From Colius striatus (Eukaryota > Chordata > Aves > Coliiformes > Coliidae), in contig NC_084773.1 in the NCBI RefSeq assembly GCF_028858725.1, positions 8,050,350 through 8,114,349 of the forward strand: 64,000 bases of DNA, read 5' to 3'. Each line of letters starts with the position of its first letter. Within the stretch, counting starts at the first letter, position 1. The position numbers were made by a program, and so were the translations under genes. This document shows positions 9,630 to 23,400 of the stretch, in pieces. Under the pieces are notes generated by a model. The model had not been told where the DNA came from. It did not search any database and was given only the letters and a program-made list of their open reading frames with translations.

Positions 9630-12600
9630 AAATTAGTGATGATAACAGGTATCAAGGAGCCCTTTGTGCGGTCTTGACAGAAAGACACTTCCATGCAGAA
9701 GGGGATTGTCATCCTTCAAACAAAAAACAACTAAAAGCTGCATTGTAAGACTATTTTTCTTTTAAAAGGCTTTGGAAATCACACAATTTTAGACTTCATG
9801 CTTTCATAGTAAAATTCTCACATTCTAGGCTACTGTTTTTAGAGGAAATAGACAATTATTCCTTAGGCACTGGATTCCTTCCGTCTTATTGCCCTGGAAC
9901 AACAACAAAAAAAATCAGTGACAGAAGCAATTAGATGTTTTTTACTAAGAAGAGAGTTTTAATTTTTGCTTTAAAATAAGTCAGTGATATAACCAATCGT
10001 GTCTAATTCTCTAAGCAGTAGGAATTAAGCTGAGACTTTTGACCGAAGTAGCTTATTCCCATATTTATCTCATATAGTGTCTCATTCTTTTCTTTGAAGT
10101 GTTTGACATCAGGTACTGGGAAAAGCTATAGCAAGGTGTCTGATGTCCGGAACTCCTTTCAGAGACTTTCCAATCATTGGTGCTGCTTCCTGTTTACGTT
10201 GCTGCTGCAGACCTTTCTTACAGATATTAGCAGCAGTTGTTAGGATCCTGGAATATGCGCTTCTCTCATTCTGTTTATGTTACAGCTTCAGTTTTTTCAT
10301 CACTAACAGGGATTTCCACATGCCATCTTGGTGGTATTTGCTTAACTTGTTTCTAATGTGAGATTATGTACTGAATGGTCTCATTGTGTGACATGGTCCA
10401 GCTGAAAACAAGCCAGTTAAAGTTAGTTGTGAGAAAATGCAAGCCTTCTAAACAAAAAAGACTAGCTTTCTTCTTCAGAATATGCTTCAGTCAAACTTCA
10501 AATGCTGCCAAAGCAACAAGCCTATGCTAGCTATTAAAGTCCTCTGTTAAAGCTATTAAAGTGATGTTGGATATCATTTGTGTCATGCTTTAGATGGTTG
10601 TGACTCATGGAGAGGGTGTTCCTGAACAGTCCCCACCTACAACATGACCCTTTACTGTTGACCAAACACACCATACACATTCCCTCATTTGTAACAGAGA
10701 AGAAGAAATCAGTACTTGGCTGTTTGTATATCTAATAGAGATCAAGAAGAGGCATGCTAGACTTGAGGCACCTGCTTTTATGCAACTGTGCAAAAAGTCT
10801 CCAGTGTGGAGCAGCAAGGTAAGCAGGAAACAGCTGATGATGAAATTCTGTGTTTTCTTGGATATTTCTTTAAGATCCTTTCTGCACCCTTTAAACCTTT
10901 CATAATTTAAGTTGTTATGGAGAGAGTAGAGATTTGGTTCCTCTGGGCTTATACTTCCACCCTGAACATTTTGTCTCTATTCTACCCATTTCTAAATTTC
11001 AAGAGACTCCTTCACAGTCTTTTCTCCAACTTTTTTGTTACTAGATTTTATTCCAGGCTGTTAGCCAGATACAAGAACCACTGTAGTCCTCATCAGAGAA
11101 ATGAAGATTAAAATGGTATGAGGGAAGCTTCCAAATACTTGAACTCGAAATAGATTACAATGTTTATTAGGCTAATAGACTTTAGAAAGTGCTTGTTTAC
11201 AGATTCTCCTCTTGAAGCTTTTCAAGACATGCTCTTGAGAGCAAGTTTAAAAAAAAAAAGTCAATAGAGTAGTTTTGGCTGTCACTTGCTTTTCCGCTGT
11301 AATGTGACTGGTCCCATCAGACTTCACTTATTTAATGTTGAGAGGCAGAATCTAAGTTCTGGAACCACTGAGCTGTGTTTTGTCAAGTTGCTCTCTTTCA
11401 TCAATTACAGCTGTTCTGAGGAGACAGAAATTTCACTAATAGCTTCTTAAAACTCCTTCTGTTACTTTGGGTTAGTAGCTTTCCACGAGTAGGAAAGTGA
11501 CAGTTGCCTTCAAATTTCAGCTATGTTTCATTGCTTGACAGCATCACATGTTGATTTTGTATTTTTTGCCTAAGGCTTGTTTTCTAAAGCTGCTTCTCAG
11601 GTGACACCTGACTACACTAATAATTAAAAAAAAAAAAAAAACTAACACAATTTATGTTTCTGCATGGAAATTACATAAGTGGATAGTAAGTTGCCTGATT
11701 TGCATAGCCGTTAGTAGATTCCTGATATACTGATGAAAAGCATATGTCCTTTGGGGATACAACTGTAGAGTTCTCTTCTGACTCTTACCAAAATATAAAG
11801 ATCTGAGCATCACTTAGATTGGGTAAATTCCTCATATGGTTCTATATCATTCTTGAACCCTAGCTTTGACAGATTCTGATACATTTACAAATACTACAAG
11901 GCAAACATATCCAGGGTATGGATATATCCAATATTTGGGTACCAACAAAATAACGTTTTTCAAAGATTGATTAAACACTGAAGAGGAATTATTAGACTGC
12001 TGTAAAACTGTCTCTGAAGCCGTTATTTGAGTCTCTTAATGCTGAACATATATTGTTCTGGATAATCTGCCTTTTTGATGGCTTTGAGTCCACCCTGAAC
12101 TGTTTTGTTTTCTGTTTTTTTTTTTTTTTCCCAGACAGAAGCAGTGACAATGTATGAATTATCAGCATTTAAAGATCTGAGTTTTTGATCCCAGTATCCT
12201 TCATTCTCTTTCCATTAATTTTCTGTTAATATTGTGTTTTTCATTATTGCTATACTGTAATAGTAAGCTCAAGCTATGTATAAAATATAGAATATTTAAC
12301 TACACTGCATATTTCATTTTGAAGATGAAACTGAATAAACTTGATACTTCTGGAAAAAACAGTTTCCTTAATAAGAATAATCAATTACATTTTCCTCTCT
12401 GCCACATGGGCAGACATGCAGAGCGTATCTTTCCACCTGGGTTCCTCATGTCATTTGAAAAGCTAGAATTAAAAGGGACAGAACAGGGATTGCAATCCTC
12501 TCCTTTTTATTGCATAAACTTTCCCTCTGTGCAGCTGATACACTGAAAATGTAACTGCTTCAGGATGAATTCAATAGATATTAACTGTAAGAACATAAGA

Positions 12601-13000
12601 ACTCTAATTCTATAGTGTGATTTTTGTCCTAGAGAATTTATGTTAATGATATTGTTGGGATCCGTAATCATCTCAGTACTTGAAGAATGAGCTTACTTAT
12701 GTCTTTTTGCAAGTTTTGTTTGTTTGTTTGGGTTCCCCCCCCCACCCCGTCTTGCTGATGTTCCTAAAACTTGTGCCCTCTGACTGTGAAGTGTAGATGT
12801 CCTTTGCAATATGTCACTTGTAGTAATAGATACCCTGCAAATTGTGCACTTATTCTCACCTCAGCAGTTAATTCATTCAGTATTTTATGACATCTGTGTA
12901 TAGCCACTGGCAAGTACAAAATAGTTGGGATAAGCAGAAACTAGAGGAAGTACATAAATAAGAAATAAAATATAGAAACAAGGGAGAAGGGAAGTATTTT
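9630..13000. other. Intergenic with short repeats, no gene recognised
   Basis: Contains a 12-bp direct repeat AGCTATTAAAGT (10529-10540 and 10551-10562), an E-box dyad (11598-11610), an A16 run (11626-11641), a long T run before CCCAG (about 12116-12135) and a C run at about 12736-12744. No coding gene or RNA gene was recognised. Confidence 0.5.
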
Positions 13001-13856
13001 CAGTGTAAGTGGTTGTTTATGTATGGGCTGCTTCTATTAATGTTTCCGTGCTGGCATGGATGGCTCTGAAAACTCAGGTCATCTTCACAGTTATTCTTCT
13101 GAAGTCTGTAAACTCTCCCTTTGAAGCAAGTGTCATCTTGGCTTTTTAAGCCTCCATCAGTAACTGAATCCGTTTCTAGAAAACAATGTTGTGCCTTCTA
13201 CTGGCTAGTACAAGGCAGAAGTACGTCTTGTCTGAAGAGGCTGCTATGTGTGTTGTATACAGTTTTCACAACCTGTATTGTGAATCCACTTGAATTTTTC
13301 TAATTCTTAATTCTTCATATAGGGGGTCTTCACAGAGCATTTGTCAAGTCCTAAGCTTGATTACTGTTTCATCAGAATGTATTACTATTTAAAATCATAA
13401 GGGTCTTTGAGGTCCTAGGCCTGCTGTGACTCTGTGGAACTCCTATAGATTTTTGCTAATACCTTTGCAGGAGCTTTCCTACTCTGCATATTGATATATT
13501 GTGCTCATCTCTCATATAACTAGTGCAGCATTTTGTGTAAAATGTTGTTGTAAATCACTTTTATGTTTTCAAATGTCTTTGCAAGGTGGTGGAATGACTT
13601 AGCAGAAAATAGTGCAGTTGCTGACAGCAGATTCTTTCCCTTAAGAGATAATGCTTGCAAAAAGAAAACATAATATGATAGTGTAAGCAGAAAAAAATCT
13701 GGAAGCCTTGTTGCCCACTTCAGTTCCATGACCTTGGATACAATTAAAATCTTCTTATCTTTGTTACTCAAACAACATGTAGATAGTTGTATACGCAAAC
13801 TTGGTTGATTTTTATGAAGTGAAGAGGAAAAATAAGCTAGTGTCTAGGGTGTTACA

Positions 13857-13884
13857 TTAGTGATTGGACTTGATGATCTTAATA
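13857..13884 (+). mobile_element. Possible CR1 3'-tail sliver
   Basis: The string TTGGACTTGATGATCTTA is characteristic of CR1 3' ends (the same words occur in the supported CR1 copy near 6610-6628). Sequence on either side does not clearly continue the match, so this may be coincidence. Confidence 0.35.
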
Positions 13885-16800
13885 GCAAGACAGTGTTGTT
13901 TGTAATTTCTCTTCTTTAATGTACTCATTCTTTGTTACTAGGCTTCCAGGAATTATGGTAGCTCTCATGCGCTGCTTGAGCTCCCAGGAGACCTAGATAG
14001 TCTTGGGGGAGGAAAGTCTCAGGCTATACTTAGCTTGAGACTGTAGGGAAAAAAGAATGAAATCCTTACAAACCAAACCATCATGGGCTTTTCAGCTAGC
14101 TATGGTTAGAATGAGACTACTGTGGTACTCCGTGATAGACTTCTTTAGGACCACAGTGCAGCTGCTGTAAATCATCCTGAAACTTAATATTAAAAGACTC
14201 TGTGAACTTCCCAGACTGCCTTGACCATGGTGGAACTGAAGTGTGTGTAGTTACTTTTTGGGGAAATGCTGCTGGTGCTCTCTGATAGAGCTACTTCCTT
14301 CATGATGATTTTTTTTAAAAGGGAAGAATGCATGCATTTTAAGCTAAGTGCCAGTCATCTTAGGGCAGTAGTGCTAGATGATGTCTCTCCTGTTCTTACC
14401 ATCTTATACCAAGTCAGTAATAGTCTTTGACCAGTATTGCTGTAATTAAGGGAAGAGACAAATTGCCTTGTTAAAAGTACTCCTCAGAGTATGAAAAAAA
14501 TAATTTGAGGCTACTTAGATTAATAATTCATGGCTGATATGGCAGGACAAGCAAAGTACACTCAAAGTTCCAGTTACCTGAAGAACAAGAATGTCATTGC
14601 ATCCTAAAGATAATGGACAAGATGCTACTTCAGGACTTTCAGGGACAATGTATTCCTTGTTCTTCAGTTTGTCCAATACAGCAATTAGTGTGATTAAGCT
14701 AGCGCCAAATCTGTTTTAAATACTACTGCACTGGGTCGTTAACTTTGTCATCATGTTCTCCCTACCGCATTTACCTTACTTAGGGAAGATACTAATGCTT
14801 AGCCTTCACTTGGATCAACAATATATTAATACTTCTCTAGTTCTTAGGATAGCACTCAAACTGTTCATTTACTAGGAGTTAGACCAAAGGAGAAAAAAAT
14901 GCCACCCGATATCCCTTAGACACTTGAAACTCCTGCTAAAATAATACCAAGTGTCTCTAGACCTGTAATTTGCAAACCTATTGGTGTTTAGTCAATTGTA
15001 TGTGGTTTTTATCTTGATGGATGATCTGTTGGGTTACCTTCAAGGTTGCCTAGAATAAAAATAATTGAGCTCCTTTTAGGTTCAGTAAAATATATGGTAC
15101 AAAGTAGTCCAGGAGACATTATCAGATAATTCTTAAGCAGTTCTCTTTATTCAAAAGAAATGTCAAGGCATGCTGCATTTTCTAGCAAGAATTATTGGAA
15201 CTGGTTGGAGGTGCCTATAAGGGATGCCTGAAGATAAGTCAATAGTGGGTAGTAGATCTAGACACAAGTGAAATGTTTTTTAGAAATAAATTAGTGGCAA
15301 AAACTGCACAGCAAATCTTTTGGTCTTTGAAAAATTACTCTTGTTTAGAAGAGTCTTGATGAGCCATGTATCTGAAGTTAATTGTACACAGACTTAGGAA
15401 AAGGTTCTGTTATTGTTGCACAGCCATGAACATACAGAAGCAGTTATTCAGGTAGCAGTTGATGCTTCTAACTTTTATCAAATATATCTCATACTTGAAA
15501 CAAGGAAGCAAGTTAATATCACATGTAAAAGTATTGGTGTGCTAGAAAGCATGAGCAAAGAAGAAAACTGAATGCATTGATTTTTATTCTTACTGATATC
15601 AGTCTGACAACTGCTCTCATTGTTCACATATGGAAACAAGAGTAAAAAAAAAGTCTAAAATTTACAGTCTTTAATTTGCATATATTTGATCTTAGGGGAA
15701 CAAGACCTTGGACTTGAACTTAAGATGAAGAGGAAATATACTCATGTGGCTCCATATCTGAAGGAAATCCTAGTATCTGCTAGTGGATTTCAATTATGAT
15801 CTTAAAATGTTCATGTTTACTTTAAAAACTCTGCCGAGTAAAGACAGATACTGAAATCTTAAGGATGTTGGGTTCACCCACCATGAGGTGAAAAAAGTCT
15901 ATTATGAGCTAGTGTGGAAACTACAGTGAACTCATTTCCACTACGTTTAGAATATATGAACAACTCTGAGATAGGAGATGGGAGTTCTTGACCAAATGAT
16001 GCAGCAGTGCAAGCTCAAAAAACCCCCCCAGCCAAGGTATCGGTCTCACCTGAAAGAAATAGAGAAATTTGAAGTAATGTCCAACAGATAGACAGAAGAT
16101 TATTGTGTAGATTATGGTGTGCCCTTGCAATGTGGAGAGGAAAAGAGGACAGTAGAAGTCAAAAGAAATGTAGGAAAGGACACACAAAGCTTTGTCACAG
16201 ACTATTTCCAGCTCAGGTAGGTTGTGCATAGGGACTTTGGGTGGGGGAAAAAGGAAATATTTACGTAGGTTGCTATGTGTGCAATTTGTGGTGTGTATAG
16301 AACAACAAAATGTGTAACCTGGGTAATTGGAGAATTGGAGTGAGTTTCAGAGGGTAATATAGAGAAATATCTTGCTTGCAAAATTAGTCTGTTGGCTTTC
16401 CATTACATCCTTTTAAATACTCTTCTAGAAATCAGAGTAGACTGTTTTGTGCCAGATGAATAGTAAAAGAGTGTCCAAAAAGGGAGTTAGGATGGACTGA
16501 TGAGTGCACTGCAAAGTCCTCCCTAGCTTATAGTGAACAGTTCCATATGTAGAAAAGCACATAAATGTCTAAAGGCGTGTATATATAGGAACAGTCATCA
16601 TAGTTCAGGTAATACTACTAAAGAAAGGTAAAATCTCAATAAGTGAGATTTGTACCACATTAAAGACAACAGGAGGAGTTCTAATTTGAAGTGTAAAGTG
16701 ATGGTGAAAAAAATTTATTTTTACTTCTGATACTTTTTAAAAAATGTATAACCTCGTGTGAAGTGCATAAAGCAATTGGATCTCTTTCTGTAACAGGCAA

Positions 16801-19400
16801 TGTTATATTTTTATGTACTAATCGATATGAAAATCTATATGTCAATAATGATGCTTGCTAGCAACATCTTTGTTTAGATTTTTTTTTTTCTGTTTTCAAG
16901 TTCTCATAGTTTTTAAAGAAATGCCTGCTATTTTGTAATTTGACCTGGAGGGTCAGGATGAAACATATACAGAACTGTTCCTACAGAGCTGGTGGAGAAT
17001 ATAGTGGATTCAATCTCCCCATTGTAGAGCAGGAAACGTGTCAACTTTTCTCATAGTTGTGTCATTTGTTAATATGCATTCTGGAGAAAGGGTTATAGTT
17101 CTGGACAGAGATTAGCTTTTTTACTTTCAACCTTGATGCATGCTATGAACTGAATTACATCTAATAGCACTTCTGTTATAAAATGGCTGAGTTTTTTTTT
17201 GTCTAGAAGGCCTTTGAAAGCATATGTCTGCAGTACTTTGTATCTTGAAATAAGCTGAGAGAACTTTCACAGTTCTATACAATCATCTGACTTGATAAGT
17301 ACCAAAGAAGATGGAGTTTTTCTTGTACACTAGCCATATGGATTCCGCAGACTCCATATTGCACAGTCTGATTTATAATCTTGGCAATAATTTTTAATGT
17401 ATAGCTTAGTTTCAGCTTTTAGTTGGTGATGACCTTCACTTCATTAGTTAGTGATTTTAAGGCATGCCATCTATCAGGTGTTTGTTTGATACAGTATTCA
17501 TATAGTTGTAGAAATTACTTCCCAATAGATTTTTATTTTTAGTGTTTTATGGGAGGGAGAATAATTTCTTACTACTTGCACCTTTTCAAACCTTTCGAAA
17601 ATTGGAATCAAGAATATATAATACTTGAAGAAGATCTCCCTTTCATGAGGTAGTCCACTTCCTTGTGATAAAGTTGAACCTTTCAGAGGAAAGTCCTCCA
17701 CAAAAGACACTTTTGGGATATATCTGCTTTTCTGTCCTTTGCATCTTCCTCAATTACTAACAATTGTTTTCTATATTTAAAATGACAGAACGTGGTGCAT
17801 GTTCTTTGGAGATACCCTTTTCTAAGTGCTTGGGAAAATATGCAGTTGTTTATCAGCAATTCTTGATGTCTATTCCTCCTGCAGAGCTTAATGAAAACTG
17901 CAGATGTTCATCCCCTTTCACTGTAGTGTTCATGGTATAGCAGGCTAGGCAATCAACATTACTGACTCTCAAAATCATCAAGGAGACAAAAGCTTTATCA
18001 TGCAGCAGTCAACTGAAAGGAGTTAGAAATGCCTCACACTTCCCCAAAGCACTTGCTTTTTCTGTGAAAACTAATGTGACACTAAAATTTCTTTCATAGT
18101 ATGTACCTGTCGTAAGTAATGTTGAAGGCAGGTGAGAAGTTAGAAGATGTTTATCTAAATAAGAGACCTATGAAATCCTTAACTAAGTCAAGAGTAAAGA
18201 CTTTTGTGAAGGTACCATGGTCTTCGTTTATGAATAAAAAGAGCAGAATGATTTTATGAATTATCCCCACAGGTAAAGTGGTAGCAGCCTGCTTTAATTT
18301 CATTCCAAAGAATCTGTGACACATTAAACAAATTTGAGGAGGTAAGAAGCGTTATGTATTGATCTCAAAGTCTTCAGATATTATTTTCTGTAGGTTCAGA
18401 TTAAAAAAAATCCAAATTTTATGTGTATGTTGTTTCATATATGATAAATGCATTAGTTCCTCAGAACAAAGAGCTATCTGAGGATGAAAAACATCATGTC
18501 CCAGACTAGTGAAAAAATATTTTTCAAATCTTTCAGATAGAAATCATGCAAACTGAAAATGAAATGTGCATGAAAAGTTAAAAGAGATTACTGTAATGAG
18601 ATGAGTATACAAAAAAAATACACGTTAGGTTTTGTAGGCAAAGCCATGTAAACTATTATTATTACTACTGTTGCATTTGGTATTGATAAAACAGAATCCA
18701 GGGAGTTCTGTTTATTCTTAACCTAGACATTTGGAGAAACAGGTAATCTTTTTTGCATACAACCACTGCTACTAAGTAATATTGAGATTGGTGTGGTATA
18801 GCACAAAGTTTGTGGGCAGCTCATCTGATACACTGATGTGAATTCATTGTTGATGTACTAGTTCCACTCACTGCACCAACTTCAAGAACCTGCATCAGCA
18901 TCATATGTCAAAGAGATTGTTCTCATTGATCAGTGTATTCATTGTTAATATGTAGCCATTTTATGATTTATTTTCTCTTGAAGTAAAAATAAGTAAATTA
19001 TAGATTCATCCAATTAAAAAGACAACACTAAAGGAAAACCAAGGTTCTTGTTTCTATAAATTGTCTTTATTGGTTTCTTAGAATTACTTAAAGCAACTGT
19101 ATTTAAATTGAGGTGGAGAAACTTATAAGCAGAATAAAAAGATCGTGATGTTTGTAATTAACAAGTAAAACAAAATAACTGTACCATAAAAGTGAACAAA
19201 AGAGATACAAAATCTATATTATGTGCATTGCCCCTTCATTGTGGAGATCATCTCTCACTGGGGAATTTGCTTAGTTCACAGCTATTGCTGTTGCTTTAAA
19301 CTGCATTTTGACTTTGATTCTGAATATATTGGAATGTTTGGAGCTTCATGGCCATGTCACGTAAAACCTACATTCAATAAATGGCATGCAATGAGAATAT

Positions 19401-19442
19401 AAATGTCAGTGTATATGTATAAAATGTTAGTGTGTATGTATA
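19401..19442 (+). repeat. Tandem pair of a 21-bp unit
   Basis: Units 19401-19421 and 19422-19442 differ at only two positions (aaatg-t-c/t-agtgt-a/g-tatgtata). This is the only reason a repeated YTYTLTF motif appears on the minus strand. Confidence 0.8.
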
Positions 19443-20261
19443 GGTAAAAAACAGATAATTACTAGTAGCTGTCGTCATGCATGCAAAATTGTGATTATTC
19501 TGGGTACAGAAAATGGCAATCTCTGCCTGTCTTTTTAATGCTTGTACTTTATCTCGCATGAAAACCACAAGTTGTTTTCCAGGTTGCTTTTGTGTGCACT
19601 GTTCCTTTCTGTGAAAAACTTGGGAAAAAGTCTGAAAAATGTAGACTTTTCAGTCCTTCACAGACAATCAATTTTTGACCTTTTCCAGCAAGTTAATCTC
19701 CTTTGCAAGGCAAATTCATTATTGATCATATAATTTTAGGCTTAAAAAACAATGAAGCGAATGCAGTGTCTGCAGTAGGTTTCCAGCAAATTAGCAAGAG
19801 TAGGGTAGCATGAAACATAGTTTGGTGGTTCTCAAATTAAGAAGCAGATCTTTTTCATGCAGTAATGGAACCTTCTTAGATGGCATGGCTTGTCTAGCAT
19901 GCATTTCCGGTGGGTATCATTACAGATAATGGACTTCAGTTTGCATCTTGGGATTTCATAATTTTGCAGAACAACAAAATTCAAATGTCTGTCCTCTTTC
20001 TTACCTTCACTGAAATGATCTTTCACACTATCATCCTCTCATTAGTCTCTTTGCTAAAAAATATTTGCAGCTTGTGCATCTCTCTTTATTTCAGTCTACA
20101 GTTAATGCATATACGTTCCCTGATTTGTCAGGTACAGGTGCAGTTCATTTCATCATCTCAAGGATAGTGATCTAGTTATTCACTAAATGTGCAGATCATC
20201 CACAGCGTCATTTATCTAATTGTATTATGGCAGATTCTGTACCACAGGTTTTCATTCATGG

Positions 20262-20432
20262 AGCAGTGGCACAGGCTGCCCAGAGGGATTGTGGAGTCTT
20301 CTTCCTTGGAGGTCTTCAAGACCTGCCTGGACATGTTCCTATGCAACCTGATCTAGGTTACCCTGCTTCTGCAGGGGGGTTGGACTAGATGATCTCTAAA
20401 TGTCCCCCTCAACCCCTACCATTCTAGAATCA
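20262..20432 (+). mobile_element. CR1 LINE, 3' end fragment
   Basis: Contains the CR1 words 'ggcacaggctgcccagaggg', 'ttggaggtcttcaagacctg' and 'ggggggttggactagatgat', ending 'cccctaccattctagaatca', which is close to the CR1 terminal ATTCTATG-type repeat. This is a different CR1 subfamily style from the copy at 6249 (it has the 'ctgcaggggggttggac' tail). Confidence 0.92.
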
Positions 20433-23400
20433 TCTCCAAATTGTTGATTGACAATTTGTGTGTAGTACATGATGTATAGTTCCATTGTAGCATGCACTGC
20501 AGAAGAAACTCCAGTCAGTTTCAGCCATTTTGGCACAGGAGAGTTGCAAGTGTTAGATTTATGAAAAACTATGTGATTCTCACCTTACAGTTAGGCTGTG
20601 GAACCCTCTATCATGTAGATATTATGTGAATTCCAAAAGTGGCTATGCAATTTGTGAAAAGAAACTTCTTGGAGGATGGGGAAGCACAAATGCCTCTATG
20701 TCAAGAAGTCTGAGCTGTATCCTTTGGAGTTTGGGAGAGTATAGTTTGGAATTAGCATTCCAAGTTGTTTTTTGTTTTTTGGGTTTTTTTCCTTTACAAC
20801 CACTCGTGGTGTCTGTTGAAGGCAGGGTACTGAGCTGTCTGGCTGGCTTAATGCGGAGATTCTTATACTAAGATCTTAAAATAGTTTAGTAACAAAGTTT
20901 TTTTTCAAATGTCTCAGGTGTTTCAGTGCTTAGCAGCTAAGATAGGATTGATGATAGCTTCTAAATTGAGGCTAAATATGTTTGTTTCTTCTTGAATCTG
21001 AATATCTTTGTAGCCTTTATTGCTGGACCTACTGGGGCTGATGAGAACTGATATTCCCTCATTTTTGGTCAGTGATGGCTGAGTTGCTAACCTAGTGTGG
21101 AATAGGAAGTGTTGTGAATAATGTAGTTTATCATGAGGAAATGACAAATAATTGTAGCGCAGATGGAATTCAACTGTATCATTTCATTTTTCCTAAAGGT
21201 GCTTGGATTTATCTTAGCATATTGCCTGGTTTCGTCAGTGTAACAAATCCAAAAAACTGTCAGGTTTCCATTATCACTGTCTCTTTGGCACATGAGGTAG
21301 ATTTTAAGTAGATGATTCATGGGAATGTGTTGTTGGAAAGGACTGTGCTGAAATGTGTGTGACAGATGTCAAAGAAATATTGCTGGTATATTTTAAGTGC
21401 TGCTCCCAATCAGGGCATCCTTGAAAGTGTAAATATCCTATAGCAACAAGGAAAAAGATTCCTTCTGTGCTCATCAAGGAGTGCTTTGTATATAGTTTTC
21501 TGGAGTCAGGCTGAACACGTATGTATTGACAGATTAACATGATAGGTAGCATATAGGTAGATTAACAATATTATAATCCTCTTTCTGGTTACCATTCTGT
21601 AATGCATTGCTGTGATTCTGTACTGCCTTTCAGCTTTTGTGTAAGGGTTGTCTCCTCTTCAGTGCCTTCTGTCGTTACTCAGCACCATAAATGGGACACT
21701 GTTTTTTTCAGCTTGCAAAAAGGTTTGTGTAAAATACACACAAATTCGTAAGGACATTATATATGATACTTACAATAGCACATATGCAGGTAGAACTTCT
21801 ATTATGTCAGCCAAATTTCCATGTATATAAATGGTTGTGTGGGACCAGCTTGGAAAAGTTAATCAGATGGAAAACTTGTCACAGGTACAAGACTCAATTA
21901 AACCAGGTGAATAATTGGTTATGTCTTGCGGATTAAAATATCACTATGATTGAGGTTCTCAAAAAATAAGGCAAAATGAAAAACAAAGCCTAACTCCCCC
22001 AAATTTAGAAACTCCACGTAGGATAGTAGGATAACAAAGAATTAAACCAGTTCATATAGACAGGAGTAAAGGGATATGCATGCCAAGCCTGGGGCATAGA
22101 GTTTTTTACTCTTGTGGCTGCTCTGTAAGAACCATGAAAGGAAAAAGATGAATGAATGAATTTGACCAGAAAGAGAAACTTGTGAATGGCTTGAGACCAC
22201 TGTGTGTTGGCAAGGATATTGCCAGGAAATCTAACAGTACCCAGGGATAGTGGCAATAGAAGGGAGAGAGCTACTGAAACACTGCCAAAATTTTGTGATT
22301 TAGTAGGTGACTCAGTGAACTGAGTATGTTCAGTTTCTGTTTTTATTGGAAGAAATTCTTGCAATATAACAGATCTGAAATGTCTTTAACAATGTTTAGC
22401 AATTACTAGATCTGTAAATGGCATTGAGCTGAACCTTTTTTTCATTTTATGAGTCCAGTACAATTTTTTTTTCCACTGGGAAGTACTGAAGGAGTTTAGT
22501 GGACTAAAATGGAATACAGTGCTTACTGCAGTGATACTGAAGAGCAAATATGAGTGAAGTTCTGTTAAAGTGAAAATAAACAAATATTCAGATATTAGAA
22601 AAAAAATACAGTTAAAGCACACTTTAAATTTTAAAAACTATTTTTCCTGATCATAACTTCAAGCTAAGAGCACCATAGCTTACTTGCTTGAAACAAGATC
22701 ACATTTGTTTCAGGACAACAAGCAAAATAAATTTTTCTGTAGATCAGATGTGTATGTTTCCTTCCTAAGGTAAGAAGCAAAACTTGAGGATTTTCCTCTC
22801 ACAGAGGCCAGAAAGATACTACCAGTGTTCTTCCAAATATGGGCATATAAAATTTCTGTTAGTACAAAATTTACTGGTATAAATATGACAGAAGATTCTT
22901 TGCATAAGCTGCTCACTCTTTTAGTTTCAATTGTCTCTTCAGATTCCAGTAAGGAAAAATCATCTTGTATTATCAGTCTATGAACACTAAAACTCTATTT
23001 AAGTTGCTTATGAGCAGACCGTGTCAGAGTTGGAGATAGAACTACAGTCAAAGCTACTTCATGATAATGGCCTTAACTTCTGATTAAAATAAAGCCTGAT
23101 GCATTAAAATTTGGTGAAAAATTATTGGCAAGTTTATTGAGTTAAGATGTTAATTTTTCAATGTATGTTCCCCTTCTAGAATCTTGTCCTGTAAGTTGAA
23201 ACAATATGTTCACAATAGTATACCTCCAATGATAATTTCTATATTATATTTTCTTCAGGAACTGACTTAAAAAATTGGTTTTAATTACAGAAATGATGAT
23301 CTGATTCATCTCTGTACGTAACTAAGACAAGTCTACCAAGTCCAAATCTGAATAGGAAATCCAGAAAATTGGCTTGGTAATCTAAACTTTCCATCTTCTG

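Larger units (their letters stand above)
13001..20261. other. Intergenic, no gene recognised
   Basis: AT-rich. A short stretch at about 13859-13882 (ATTGGACTTGATGATCTTAA) matches the 3' tail of CR1 and may be a sliver of an old copy. A 21-bp tandem pair lies at 19401-19442. Open frames are below 105 codons and look random. Confidence 0.5.

Noticed and set aside
12136-12190. Possible plus-strand terminal exon after a long T run and CCCAG
   Set aside because: Only 17 codons before a stop, so there is no information beyond a strong polypyrimidine tract.
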